Part shown: positions 23,170 through 36,700 of the stretch, in pieces
Layout: every line of letters starts with the position of its first letter
How positions within the stretch are numbered: position 1 is the stretch's first letter
Source of the DNA: Nymphaea colorata
Taxonomy: Eukaryota; Streptophyta; Magnoliopsida; Nymphaeales; Nymphaeaceae
Assembly (NCBI RefSeq): GCF_008831285.2
Contig: NC_045142.1
Location: forward strand, 3,789,501 to 3,853,500
Length of the DNA stretch: 64,000 nt
Direction: 5' to 3'
Translations under genes and position numbers: made by a program
Notes under the pieces: model-generated
The model's input: the letters and a program-made list of their open reading frames with translations, nothing else
Database searches by the model: none
Told to the model about the DNA's origin: nothing

Positions 23170-26100
23170 ATGGTCACAGAAAACGCATTTTTTTTAAAAA
23201 AAAAACGTAAATTAACTAGCTGTTTAAAACTTTAAAAAAACGTGTTTTTTGTGTTATTTCCAGTTTTTTCATTCTTTTCAGTTTTTTTAATGTCAAACAG
23301 TTTGTTTTTTCATATTTTATTTTTTATTTGTTGCAAATCTCCTTATCTTAGTTTCTCACTTATTTTATTTTTCCCCCATTTTTATTTTTTTAAATTTTTA
23401 AAAAATTTCCGTATTTTTCCTTTTTTTTTCAAGTTCAACATATTATACCCAAGAAAAACCTCGCCGCTTAAAACTCCGATACATTATTTGATATATATAT
23501 CATGTTGTATCCCCACATCCACATTTTCTGAAGTTCTCATCGTAGTACTCATACCTGAATAGTACCCGTACCCATGTCCCTGTGCCTTAAATTAAAAGTA
23601 CAAAATATAGTGATACAAAGAAATAGCTTTCGAATTTCGAGGCAAATGCTCAAAGGTGATGAAAGAGTTAGATGTCCACCATGCATATAAGAGTGAAGTA
23701 GTGGATATTGTATCTAACTATGCCTTTTGAGAAACATGTGTCAAATTATTGAAAATCAGTATACCCTTGGTTTAAGATTGGTTGACAGTGAAAGTCTGTT
23801 ATGAAAGGACCTCAACGGAAAAAGGGAGCTATTCTGACCAATGTTGAAAAAACGTATCGTAAGCCGTATTGGTCTGGCTTTAAGATACGCCGTATCGTAA
23901 AATATCGTAATGTATCGTATTTTTTTAAATTAAATCAGAAAAAATAGAAAAAAAATCAAAAAAATCAAGAATAATATGTTCTTTATAAAAAAACATGTTT
24001 TACAGACTGATAAACTCATTATTGCTATAAAGTTTCATCATTTGATTCTCATATAAAATTTCTAGTTACCCATATGCTTTATATTTCTTAATAATATATC
24101 TTCAACGTTATTAGCTTGTAAAAAAATGAGTAATATTTTAAAAAATAAAAAGTCTTTTACCGTGATATTAGCATGTGTCTCATTGCCAGTCTATTCATTT
24201 GGCACTACGTGCCTACAATATCGTAGACAGAGAACTCGAGGCGATCGGAAAGGATGAAGGCCTCAGTGAAGGCGAAGTACGAGTCCCACGGTGGCTGGCA
24301 TCCGCCACGCTCGAAGTCACGGACGCCACATTCATCAGCGGTCTCAGCTTCAACGGCTTCTCTCTCTCTCTCGAGAAGCCCAACGCCTTCGTTATCAACT
24401 ACGACGTCCCTAGGAAAGTTAACCCCTTCCCTCGGTCTCTTACCTCTATTGTTTCCTCCTCCGCCTCCTCTTGTTATTTTGATTATTGAATCGAGTTTTC
24501 TCCTAATTTCGGGGGGTTCCTTTCGTCTTTCTTGTTTCCGGCGATTGAGGGGAGTCGAACGCAGTGGAAGGCAGAGTCGAACGCAGCGGAAGGGGGCTTT
24601 TTAAGCATTAAAAACCTAAAACATCCTGTATCGTACGATACGGGGCATATCGCCCCATATCGTGCGATACAGGTACGATACACCCCTTTTTACGACACAG
24701 GGGATGTATCGTATCGTATTTTACAAACGATACGATACACTGATTCTGACCATATCGAGGCATATAGATGAGAGGCGAGGCAAGCAGCTTCATCATGCCC
24801 TTTAAGAAGCAAGATATTACTTAAATCCTGTATTGAAATATTTTGCAACATTTACAATGGACAGAAAATTGAAAAGGGACCACTGGACTGAATTAATACA
24901 TTAACTATCAAGCCTGACAGAGCTGCCAAAGATCATGAGGTTGAAGTTGAAACATATGATAATTGTCAAGGTGATAAGGAAGGAAATGCAGCTACCGGAG
25001 TATGACAACAATGTCTTAAGTATTAAACAAAATTTCACTTTTTCTTCCATAATTATATTTTAGTAATTGAATAAGCTTGGAAGTGATTGCCCAAGCCCTA
25101 AAAGCTTTGCAATCGAATGTCAAAGAAAATTGGAGTGTTTTACAACAAATAAACACTAGGAAAATGGATTAGACGATAAGAAGCTGAATGACCTTACTTA
25201 TGTTCCATATAATATTAATTGAGACAAAGGTAATACACTAATATACCATTGTTTTACAAGTTGGCTCACTAATACACGTCTTATAACTTAGGTAATTAAA
25301 AGAAACCAATGTTGAAACAAGCATACATGGTAAGTTGCTCTTATAGGGGCTTGGAGAATTTTTAACTATTGGATTTATGAGTTGAAAATAACCTGGTAAA
25401 GTATTCGAAGAGGAAAATCTTGATATGTTAAAGATTGAAGGAGCAGAGGAAATGGACGAAGAGGAGCCTATATATACTACAGAAGATGCTCTGAAGGGAA
25501 GAAAAGGAACACAAATATGATAAACGATCATATATTCATCTGTTACTGAAAAAGCTTGTTTGCTGATATAAAAAATTTTAAGCACATTTCTTGATGACTT
25601 ATAATGTTACATACTTATGCATGCCAAATTGACGAATGTTCGTTACTATTCATGCGCAAGTTTTTTAAACATACTGATTTTTTCTTATTTCTCCTTTTTT
25701 ATTTTTTGAATTTTTAAATAATTATAAAATACGTTTATGATTTTATAGTACACTACATGTCTAAACTATGAGCCCAACTGATGTAAGTTAAGTTGCACAC
25801 TTTACACCATTGCTCAAATCAACTAAGCTCAACTCTCTCACAAAGAGGATAAAAAAGTTGTCTAGGAGAAAGCAGCAATTATTTTTGGTTGAATTTTACC
25901 TGCCCTTGGTTTTCTCGTCTCGTTGCAACTAAAGGAAGTTCTGCAACTTCCTGTCCAAAAATTCTAAGCACTCCAGCTGATACAACTACTGAACTGCACA
26001 CAGAGAGAGACAGAGACAGAGATAGAGAGTTTAGAAACTTTGAAGACCCTAATCACTAGTACATGTAAAACCAACTGAAACACAGTTACAGCACCACTGC

Positions 26101-28965
26101 GGATAGGTTCGCCTTCCAAGAAACTAGTACTTACTTTACAATCAGAACGATACAAAACATTCCTCCAAATTCTCTACCTCCAATGTTTCTACTGCAAACA
26201 TTCCACAAATGAAAAAATCAGATCACATGTTACAATCACAGACAAACAGCAAATAAGAATTTCAGAAAGAGTTTGGATCTTTTATGTGGAAAAACATTAG
26301 CCTACCCATAGACCATTGATGGTATCAGGTCACGGCCTGACATTTCAATAATTGGATCAAAACAATCCTGCAATGACGAACAAAAAACAAGGCATGTGAA
26401 TACAAGAAATTGAATGTGACACATTGCATTCAAGAGCACAGGAACATGGAATAGTGGACTTGTTCATAATGCTGGATTTAAAAGAAAAGCATCACAGAAC
26501 AAGGACAAAGCAACAACATACCAATTCAATGACAATCAGATCAAACATTAAACACTGTATCTTGAATACAAGAAACAGTTAGGAGCGGAAAGTGGCTTTG
26601 AGTTTTTTTCTCAAAAACTAGCAACAAACATAGATTGGAGAAGCAGGCTACATAATTTTAAAGTGTTAAACTTATCAGACAGCAAGCTATTTTCAAGGAT
26701 TGTGAACTTAAAAACTTGTACCAAATTCCAAAGAGAAAAAAAAACGACCTTGAACACTTGGTACATGGCAAATGAGTTTAAATCTATCAAGTCCAATATT
26801 TGCCAACTTGGTTACATGCCCTTCTCCCCAGAGTAAATTTCACAAGCAGGAACTACCCATGTAATAACAACAGAAAAAGAAGAGTGGGAAAAACCCCAAA
26901 AGACAATCCATCTATGCCAACACAACACCTAAAAGGAAAATACAAAGAAATAGATAGAAATTAAAACACCACCACTCGTCAAAGTAGATTATATATTAGA
27001 CTGCTGTTGGACAAGCACCTTTTCAACAGAACATAAACAGCTGCATACTCATATGAAGCACTCTACCATTCACAACATTATACATAAACAAAGACAAAGG
27101 ATGCATGATGAAAACAGCTGCATACCATGCAAAACTCCACATCGACAACATGATATGCAGACAAAGATGAAGGATGCAACAAGAAAAGATGACTTCAGCC
27201 CAAAAAAGCAACACAAAATCATTTCTAAGCTCCACATCAAAAGAGACTTACTCTGAAGATGGCAGCAGCTCTTGAGAGAAGCACCCTGCTATTTGGAGAG
27301 GCAATTCTACCACTAAGAAGTTGCCATTTCACATTCACAACATCCAAATTCAAATTTTTTTCTTCACACTTTCCGTCTATAATGCTTGAAATTGCATCAG
27401 GAAGGGTTACAGGTCCACTGGCTATTAGTTGGTGAAGAGCAGAATGAATATCATTGCAAGCACCATTGCAAAACCATTTTCCCCTTGGGAGTGCCTGCAA
27501 GAGCAACTTAGAACAGCAGTTCTAGGGTATGCTAATCAAATATCAGAAGCTACAATCTCTGAAGCAAAAAAAGATACTTGTCATTACCTTTAGGTCACAC
27601 AATCCAGATTCCCTTAAACAGCCAACATGGAACTCCTTCTCACACTAAAAGTAAACAAGCTAAGGCATTAAGAACAGATCAAAAAGTTTCAGAGAGCTCA
27701 GCAATATAATTCAGGATGCAAGGGAAGTATACTTGGTCACAAAGCATCACAGTTCGCTCATCAAACTTGCCCTTGCTGAAATCATGAGCCCTAGAAAGAG
27801 ACAATGTTGAGAAATTTAACGAACCATTATGACTTCATTGTAAAGTGAGGAGAAAGTAACAGAAAAAAGCAGGATGTATGGCATGAAAAACATAGGCAGA
27901 AGAAATTGTAATTATACCCACAAAGAACACAAGTTCTACAACTAAGCAAACATGCACTTGTTCAAGTACAGGCTCTTTGAAATTCCATAAATGATATTTA
28001 ATTCAACCCCAAAGTTTGTACATATAATTGAATAGCCAACTTTCAGTTGGTTCCACTTGCCAATTCCCAGACACCCATAACAGAAGCAGTTAAGTAGATC
28101 AAATAACTGCATTCATGAACAACTTGACAAGATTATGGCAAGACAAAATGTCCCAGCATAAGGCCATTAAAAACTCAATAAGATGGAGAGGATGAATTTG
28201 GATCACTAGATACAGAAATAGAATATATGCATAGCATTATATTTCTAGTGTACCTGCAAACAACGCAACCGCCAATGTCTGTTGTTGGCATTTTGATAAC
28301 ACGTTTGCAACGAATAGTTATGCGCTTCTTTTCTTCAAAGTTGGAACCAGATACAGCATTTATTTGTGATTCACCACCAAATATGGTGGATCCATGGACA
28401 GCCTTATCCTTGCAATATGGACAATACCAACTCCCATCGTGAATTTTTTGCTCTTCCAGACAACCTAAGAAACCAGAAACATAAATAATTGCAAAAGCAA
28501 AAGACTGCAGCTAAGTGAAACAGAAAAACACATGCCCAGAAGTAAATGCAATTAATCAGCAAGTAAGCATACCAAGAAATATCACAATGATTTCAAATTA
28601 AGAGGGATCCATTGCCTGCATTGGATCAGTTGAATTTACTTGGAAGAGGAGAGACACCTTAGATAACCTTTATCATCAACCTAGGCAGCTAGCCAGCCGA
28701 CTAGTCAACTACTTGCCCTAGCCAGTAGATAGCTGACTCATCTGTGACCATGCAGACAGTAGGGCCATGAACTTGTGGGGATTGACCAGATCGACTAGTC
28801 TGGTGACAATCAGTAGAATTTCGTCATTCCTAGATTTGGTTAGGTTTCTTCCTTCCGTTTTTTCCTTCCTGGTGACAATCAGTAGGATTTATTGTTGTTC
28901 CAGATTTAGTTAGGTTTTTTTTTTAATTGAAAAGATAAATTCCCTTCTCTTCCACACACAAATGC

Positions 28966-29000
<35 letters not shown>

Positions 29001-32000
29001 TACATACATATAAATATAATATAATATATATATATATATATGGGTACACATAGAGAGAGAGAGAGAGAGTATGCTCTTGGTAGGCCTCCCGTTGACATCT
29101 GTTCCTAGCCAGGGGACTCCTTGAGTTCCTGCTATTCTGCCAATACTACTCAAAGGCTCCAAATTTAACGCCCCTACAACAGCAACACAGCCCTTCCTCG
29201 GGCATAGAGCCGGGTTTCCTGTTTACAACAACAGACCACCACCACCTGGCAAGCGGCAGCGGATTGTGCACTCATTGCACAACAGATCCACTTGGAAGTT
29301 GACATTCATTTAGCCAATCATCACATTTTAATGAATGTATACAAGGTTCTATAGGGGCCCGACATGAAACAACACACCCACATGCAAAATACATACATAC
29401 ATATATATCCCTTAAGGGGTCGTTTGGCAACAGAGACTTTGTGAGTGCTCCATAAATCTACCGCAAAGATTGAAGCAGATTCATTGGAAAGTAGAACCAT
29501 TGTTCCATGAACTTGCTCCAATTTTTGGGGCAGATTCATGGGACACTCATAAATTGCCCATGCCGAAACTACCCCCAAAATGGAACTTCAGGTCTCATTT
29601 AATCCTAGGGTGGGGAGGATGATTCTGAAATGGAAAACTGAAAAAAAAGGGGAGAGGGAAAAATTAGGTAAGAGAATGACAAAGAAAAGTGTTTGGGAAA
29701 GCTGTCTCAAAATGAGACTGGTCGAACCCATTTCCCACGTATGTGTATCCTAGTGTGCAATAAATGTATATCTGCACGTTTTCTTCCGTGTCTGTTCATT
29801 TATTTATATGCATTTGTTTTTTATCCATGCAGTTGTGTTTTTAGTCATCTAACTCAAACCGAGTAGTACTTTCAGGTCCCTACCAATTCATGTCCAAGTT
29901 CTGATTTGACAACCTAGGTTCTAAGAAACTTACACTTATGAATTACTCAGCAACTTATCTTTCTATAAGAGGCATATGCTAGCAATTACACTTAACTAAC
30001 AAACCTTTTTCATTCATAACATGCAAAGTAAAACTGAACATAATAAAGTTGCCAACAACATAGATTAGCATACAGGTGAAGTTGTTCAAAAAATGGCAAG
30101 CTGTTGCAAACATACATTTTCTCCAAGGATTACCAACTTAAATAAGTCAACTATATAAGGAATTATCCCTGACTTTAATGAAGAAATGGTTCATATAATT
30201 TGCACGTTAGTTAAACCAGTCTTCCAAACTTGTCGTGTTTGTGCTCTGACAATGATCAATTGCCACAGAACTACATAGATGAGGAGAAAACTCAAAAGTA
30301 GTCTATCTAAAGGTCCTTCACATGGTGGAGCCTGTTGGAGAAGGAGGGGAAGAAAGAAGGTAATGGACATCCTACCTGCATGAAAAGCTCTAGGACAACT
30401 ATCACAAAGGAGGAGGTCACCGCTTTCTCCACACATGGTACAGAGGTCATCATTGTAGCTAGCAGTGAGCTTCTGGCCTTTTGACAAGGAAACACAGATT
30501 TCATGAAGTGAAAGTCCACTGGAAGTAAAGATATAATGATAACTGCAGGAAGCCACAGCAAAAAAGATCAATGCCAATGGGATAATTGTTATAAGTGCAT
30601 CTAAATTATGGCTCGCTGTTCAACAGTACTCACGGTTGGCGCCTTGATGCCCATCCAGCATGAGCCTCAAACTGTGAAGGACTAACCTGCTCACCAGAAG
30701 AAGAAAAAATCAACCACCAAACAATTTTGCTGACATTTGAGTGATACAAAAGACAAAATCTCACCTCAGCATTACAGCAGCTACAAACTATACCATTCCT
30801 TTGTTTATATCCCTCAAGTAATTTCTGTAGCAAATCTGAAAAATTAGAGGTTGCCACATTCAGGAGTATTACAAATGAAACTCAGAAAGCAACTCACCTT
30901 TCCCCTGATATAATAAGCTAATTCAGTCCCATCAGGCAGTCCATTTGACATGAAGATCAATTTGTGCAAACTGGTATCCCTGAAAATGTGAAAGTTTTAC
31001 CCACTTTCTAGCATGTCAAGAGAGATGGTAGGGAATAAACACAACTAAAGGATAGAAATAAACTTTTTTTTCTTCTTCCCAACTGCATGGCCACTGGAAT
31101 GTAGCATTGAGGAGATGGAAACATTCTCCTTAGGATCAAAATCTTTGGGATCACTCGCCTTGACCAATTCTGGTAACCTGCACCCACCAATATCTTAATA
31201 AGTAGAGAAATAAACTGCATTTCATTTAAGGAAACACAACACTGATAACACAAACTTCTCTCCAATCGCATCATGGGGGGTCTCTGCCTTTTGCATTGCA
31301 CAGATGGAAACAGAATCCTTTGGGCTTGTCTTCATTGAAATCTTCAGCTTGATTTTTCTCTGCTCAGTTTCCTCCACCGAAATTTGAGGATCATTGGTTT
31401 GCTCCAATCGCAAGGCAGCTGCACCAACTTTGGGGCCAGATATTTTAATTGACAACGAAGGCCTGAAATCCATCACTACATTAAAAAGTAAAAATAAAAG
31501 AAAAATGCATGTCTCATCCAAGGCAATAAAATCAGGAAATGAAATACACAACAGATTTGTGTCCATAATGTTCTTACAATATTAGTCAAAGGCCAACCTA
31601 AACAACACATGAATATGAAAAAGATAGAATTATATTTACTTCTTGAACAAAGAAAGCAACAACAATCAAAATTTTCTCACATTTGCTCAGGTCAATCATG
31701 ACAACCTGAAGCGACAGCAACACCAAGGAGGAAAAGAACACATGTTTACCAATACAATTATTGTGCTTTTGTAAAGAAGAACAGGATGAGCTTAAGCGAG
31801 AGGGAGGCCAATAAGTTTTAGTGATTGTACATCGACTTAACTGATTGTATCAATGGCTAAAAAACAAAATGCGATGGTTATTCATACAATGTGTATGCGG
31901 TACACGCACAGATACCTATATGCAGTCCATGTAGTTAAACACATTGGGCAGCTACGCGATATACATGGATAAATATTTCTGAAATGTAATCTATGTCTTT

Positions 32001-32327
32001 AAAACTGTTAAACAGAGGCTATGCAATGAGTAAGGCCTAGAGCCTTGGCAAGACTAGGTGTTTTAAGCGTTAGACAAAAATGTAGAAACGAACAACATGC
32101 AACACTAAATCTTATTACATATATGGCCACACATACAAACACATAACAGAAACATAAAGACTGGTAACAACCATTATGTGGCTGCTTAGGCATTTATTTC
32201 AATTATTTTAGCAATCTTTACGTGACAGTCTAATTGTATATGTATTTATCACATGGGTGCTGGTACTGATGCCAGCGCAGGATGCACAGGCAAAAAAATT
32301 GGGTGCGGGTGTGGCAAGGACATATAA

Positions 32328-32388
<61 letters not shown>

Positions 32389-33662
32389 TGTGTTTTGTTT
32401 TACAAGTAATTTTATTTGTCTATATTTTAAAACTCTTTTTATCAAGGTTACCTCAAGCTCATATAAAACTCAAAGATTTATTAAATAAAATAGGGAGGAG
32501 AGACAAAAGAGGGAAAGGTAGTAGGGGAGGAGAGACAAAAAGAGGGAAAGGTAGGAGAATGAACAAAATGAAAAAGAAAAAAAACAAGGGACAAGAAGAA
32601 CATGTGTGGTCAGCACTCAGCAGCACGACCAAGTCGGGTGCCCATGTTGGGCCGCAACACACCCGACCTGGGCGACGCAAGTGCGCAACCATATTTAGCA
32701 GCTCCATGTGACTTAGCTATGTTGTTAACGGCATTAGCTAAGTAACATGGATACGCCTCCAAAGGAGGCGTACCCTGCCGATACTGGTACGACACGAGTA
32801 CCGGTACCGTTACGGGCCTGGGTACGGCTCCGGTGCGGCGTTGCCCGTACCGGGTACGGTCAACGCACCGGAGACCATATCCATCCAAAATTGGACACGG
32901 TCAAATTTGACCGAGTCCAATTCTGTCTGTTTTTTTTAACGTTTATTTCATTTAAACTTTTAAAAACATTTTAATGTTAAAAAAAAGACTCAAAACGAAT
33001 GTTACGAAACCCTTTCTCGTTTGTCTTACCTCTCGTCTCTCACGAGTCCGGCGACGAAGGCAGCGGCGAACGCAGCGGCAACAGGCGACGGCAGGGTCGG
33101 CGACGACAGCAGCGACGGCAAGAGGTGACTGTCACTTTGCTTTTTTCATTTTTCTTTTCATTTTCATCGGCTCCACCCCTGCCTTCGCCGCCGGCGAAGA
33201 CCGGTAGAAAACCCATCGCCTGAATCCCTCTGCGATGGGTTTTCTACTCGAGAGGGTTTCAAATCTCTCCCTCTCTCTGTTTTTCGTGTGATGGGTTTTC
33301 TGCTTTGACCCCTGTTCTTGTTTTAATGATTCATTGATTTATAAATTGCAGACATATTGTTTCTTATTTTGATGTGATATATCGTTTCTTATTTTGATGT
33401 TGAAAAGGTTTTAACTTTTAACAGTGAACATATCAGAAACTGTTGGCACGAGAAACGGTTTTTTCGATCTGTTAGCAAAATTTTCATTCATTAGAGTATA
33501 TGAGGTGCTTCGCTGTGTACGCTTGCTCCAATGGTGATTATCGCTTCAGTGGTTTCTTGTGCGCAGAGACGATACTTCTTGATTCTTGTTGTTTCTGCTT
33601 TCTTTTTCTTGTATGCTCTTGAAGGCATAATCTTCAAAGTATGGCAATTGGCAGCATATATG

Positions 33663-33709
<47 letters not shown>

Positions 33710-36700
33710 GTGTTTGTACAGCCGTACCCCCGTACCCAAAATTTTTGAAAATGGTCTGTACCCGTACTGGTACCCATACCCGCACCCGTACCCGTACCTA
33801 TGTGACATAGGTCATTAGGCATATCCTACACAGTTAGATGAGAATAGAGATAAGCACTTAAGAATTTAGGCAAGCCACCTCCAAAAAGCAAAACCAATAA
33901 AACGCAACATTAATTGTTAAAACTACTAACGAATGTTGAAACTAAAGCATTTCTAAGCGAAAAACATATAATTGTCACCTTATAACAATAAAACGATTAA
34001 AATTTACAACAATACAAACACATTGAACATTATATAGCATGACAGTAGGCATAATTAATGTTCGAAAGATAAAATTTAATGAAATTAGACAACTAAAGTT
34101 TATAAGATATTCAGCAGAAAAAAGCTCACAAAACAATATCATATGCTGTTCAATGTTATCAGCTTGAAAAAAGGATCATTCCCTAAACACAAACTGCTGA
34201 ATCTTTAATTATAATTTATAAAAGTAATATCCTAAAACAAAACTTAAATTTACCTAGCTAATTTAAGACAAGGACATAAACCTCAATATAATCATAGTCT
34301 CTATTAACAATTTTTGCTGTAAAATTCCCTCTATCATAGTTCTAATAAACAAGAAAATTCTTAAGAAGAAAATACATACATATGTGAGTTAAAGACTTAA
34401 AAGAACATAAAATATTCAAAGTATAATAGTATATGAATCGCAATTGTAACTATTGCTAGGCGCGTGCAGTCCCACACAGTTTTGCAGAAAAATCACAACA
34501 ACACAACAACAGAAGTTTAAAAATTGCACAAAAACAAAAGAAAAAAAAGTCTACTTCAAAACAAGAAAAAAAAAAGCTGTCAACGAAAAGCCAAGTCCCT
34601 TGAGTACCTAGGCAAGCCTAGGTGTCCAAAGAGATGTTCTATGCATTTAAGAAAAGCAAGTTTCCTCAAACCAGCTAGCCTAGGCGGTAAACTGTCTAAG
34701 AACCTCAGTGACCCTTTCCAGGCTTTTCCCTACAGACTATGCCAAGTCAATTGACTAGAGTCGGCAGACACCATGGTCAAAGCCTTAACTATGTTAAGCT
34801 AGGTTAGATTCTTTAGAAGCTCCCACTAACTTTAAATGTGTACAGCTGATTAAACTTACTACCATCCACAAGTGACAGCTTTTACATGTAGGAAGTCACT
34901 TCCAGGGTAATGACACATTCTTAAACCGAAAGAAAAGGTTCACGTAGCTTTAAAATATCTAACCAGATAGATTCTACCAGCTCCTTCACCAGTATCATAG
35001 CCACAATGCTGACATTTTTCCTCCTAGTAGGGATGCCGGTAGGTCAGGTTTATTGCACCCAGTCCCCAATCCAATTAGTTGGGTTTGCTAAGAAAAAAAA
35101 ATTATTGTTAAGTGGATTGGCTTCATAGTCTCTTTATAAAAGCTGAATTTAAACATGTGTCCTGACTAAGACCCAATGAAATCTATATTATGTCATTTAA
35201 AAAGCAAAATTGTTTTTGCAAAAACAGAAATGAGGAAAACATATGCTGGACTTTGGAGAACCTACTTTAACTACCTATTAACCCAGTTACCACCTGCACA
35301 ACAGTTCCTCTGTGAAAACAACTTCCAGAAAACTTCTCTGTAGCTTTTTGGGTCGGCCTCCCATTTACCCTATTCTGCTCGAGTTCTGAATCAGATTTGG
35401 TTACATAGGCACACATATATATACATATGTAGATCTGATCTGACCAGACCAGTTCAATAATGACCAAATCCAACATGCACCAGAATGGTTCACATCCCTT
35501 AACTCCTCAGTACAAGTCGACTAAGTTTCACCATTACTTAAAACCATTGATTCTATTGGCATTTGTTTCAATTAATAATACACTTCCAACCTTTATTTGC
35601 TAGTCCAGTATACAAACTTAACAAGGTTTTGATTTTGTAATTATATTAAAAATATTGGTAAGGGCCTCACCCTATGTTGTCAAAGTAGCTAGCCACAGTC
35701 ACAGTGATGGATTGAGACTAGAGCATAGGCAAGACTATTTGGGATTAAGCGCATTTAGCTTTCCTCGCAAAAAAAAAAGGTAAACCAATAAAATATAATA
35801 CTACTTTTTAAAATTAACAATGAAAATGAAGCAAACCCAGAGTTATCAACTTACAACAACAAAACAAACATTCCATAACATGATAAAAACATAATTAAAA
35901 GTTTGAAACAGAAAACTTAATAAATTTGAAAAAAGAAATGCACATAGCATCATCAAGAGAGAAGTTTGCAGTTTAACATTACTAATTTGCAATTTTTTAG
36001 AATATATAAAATCTTGTAATTTCCTAAATAGCAATTTATAATATCCATAACGTGATAAGAAACATATTAAAAGTTTGAAAGAGCAAACTAATAAATTTGA
36101 AAAATGAAAGCGCATATAGCTCAAAAAGAGAAAAGGCTTGCAATGTAACATCACTACTTTTTAAATGTTATACAGCATACAAAAATCTTTAATTCCTAAA
36201 TATTAACTACTAAATCTCTAACTCTAATTTTAAAATCTAAAAGCCTAACCTGAACACCAAAATTGTTAATATAATTTTCTTTTGAAAAAAAAAAGAAAAC
36301 ATAAATACACAACATAATCACAGCTTCAATGTCAACATTGTTTTAGGTGGAAAAAAATATAGGCTGTTAGGGGAAAGGAATAAAAGCCAAAGCACCATAG
36401 GTGATGATCGGGGGACTTTCGAGTTTCGAATGGCAGGTCTTAAAACAGCCAGCCTAACAACCAGCCAAGAATAGGAGCTCGGGTGAGCATAGAAAGCCTA
36501 GGCCTGTTTTAACAGCATAAGTTTCAAAATGCAATTAATGGTTAACTGCCTTCCAAGCATATCAAGATGACATTCATAATACATCACAAACTATATGCTC
36601 AAGTGACATCTTTAAGAAGTTGTATGGAGCATTAATCCCATCTACCCAATTTCTTTGTGATCCAAAGACGTCTAAATTTCTAATACATAGTTGAAAACTG

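Larger units (their letters stand above)
18789..25899 (-). other. 7.1-kb intron with transposons (PHD/GNAT gene)
   Basis: The intron lies between the exons ending at 25900 (donor GTAAAA) and starting at 18788 (acceptor CCAG). It holds the hAT-like element 21374-22698, the hAT element 23839-24742 with a captured exon, the T-rich interspersed repeat at 23170-23480 and direct repeats around 19558-20139. No other gene is seen on either strand. Confidence 0.8.
17901..27494 (-). other. GNAT-like acetyltransferase part of the PHD/GNAT gene
   Basis: The exons at 27494-27252, 26367-26306, 26191-26135, 25993-25900, 18788-18648 and 18014-17901 encode residues 881-1116. Readable landmarks are VKWQLLSGRIASP, SGRDLIPSMVYGRNIGGREF, VVVSAGVLRIFGQEVAELPL, ENQGQGYFQSL (acetyl-CoA loop; the first position is Glu rather than Gln/Arg), NVKNLVLPAAEGAESIWTKK and MMVFQGTSML. 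This is the conserved C-terminal block of the IDM1-like family. The acetyl-CoA loop is split by the 7.1-kb intron, immediately after ENQGQ. Confidence 0.88.

Noticed and set aside
32282-32488. Frames with poly-Ile/Tyr or poly-Thr/His runs
   Set aside because: They are translations of (TA)n and (CA)n microsatellites; the same applies to those near 16106-16423, 22461-22751, 28910-29162 and 33491-33818.
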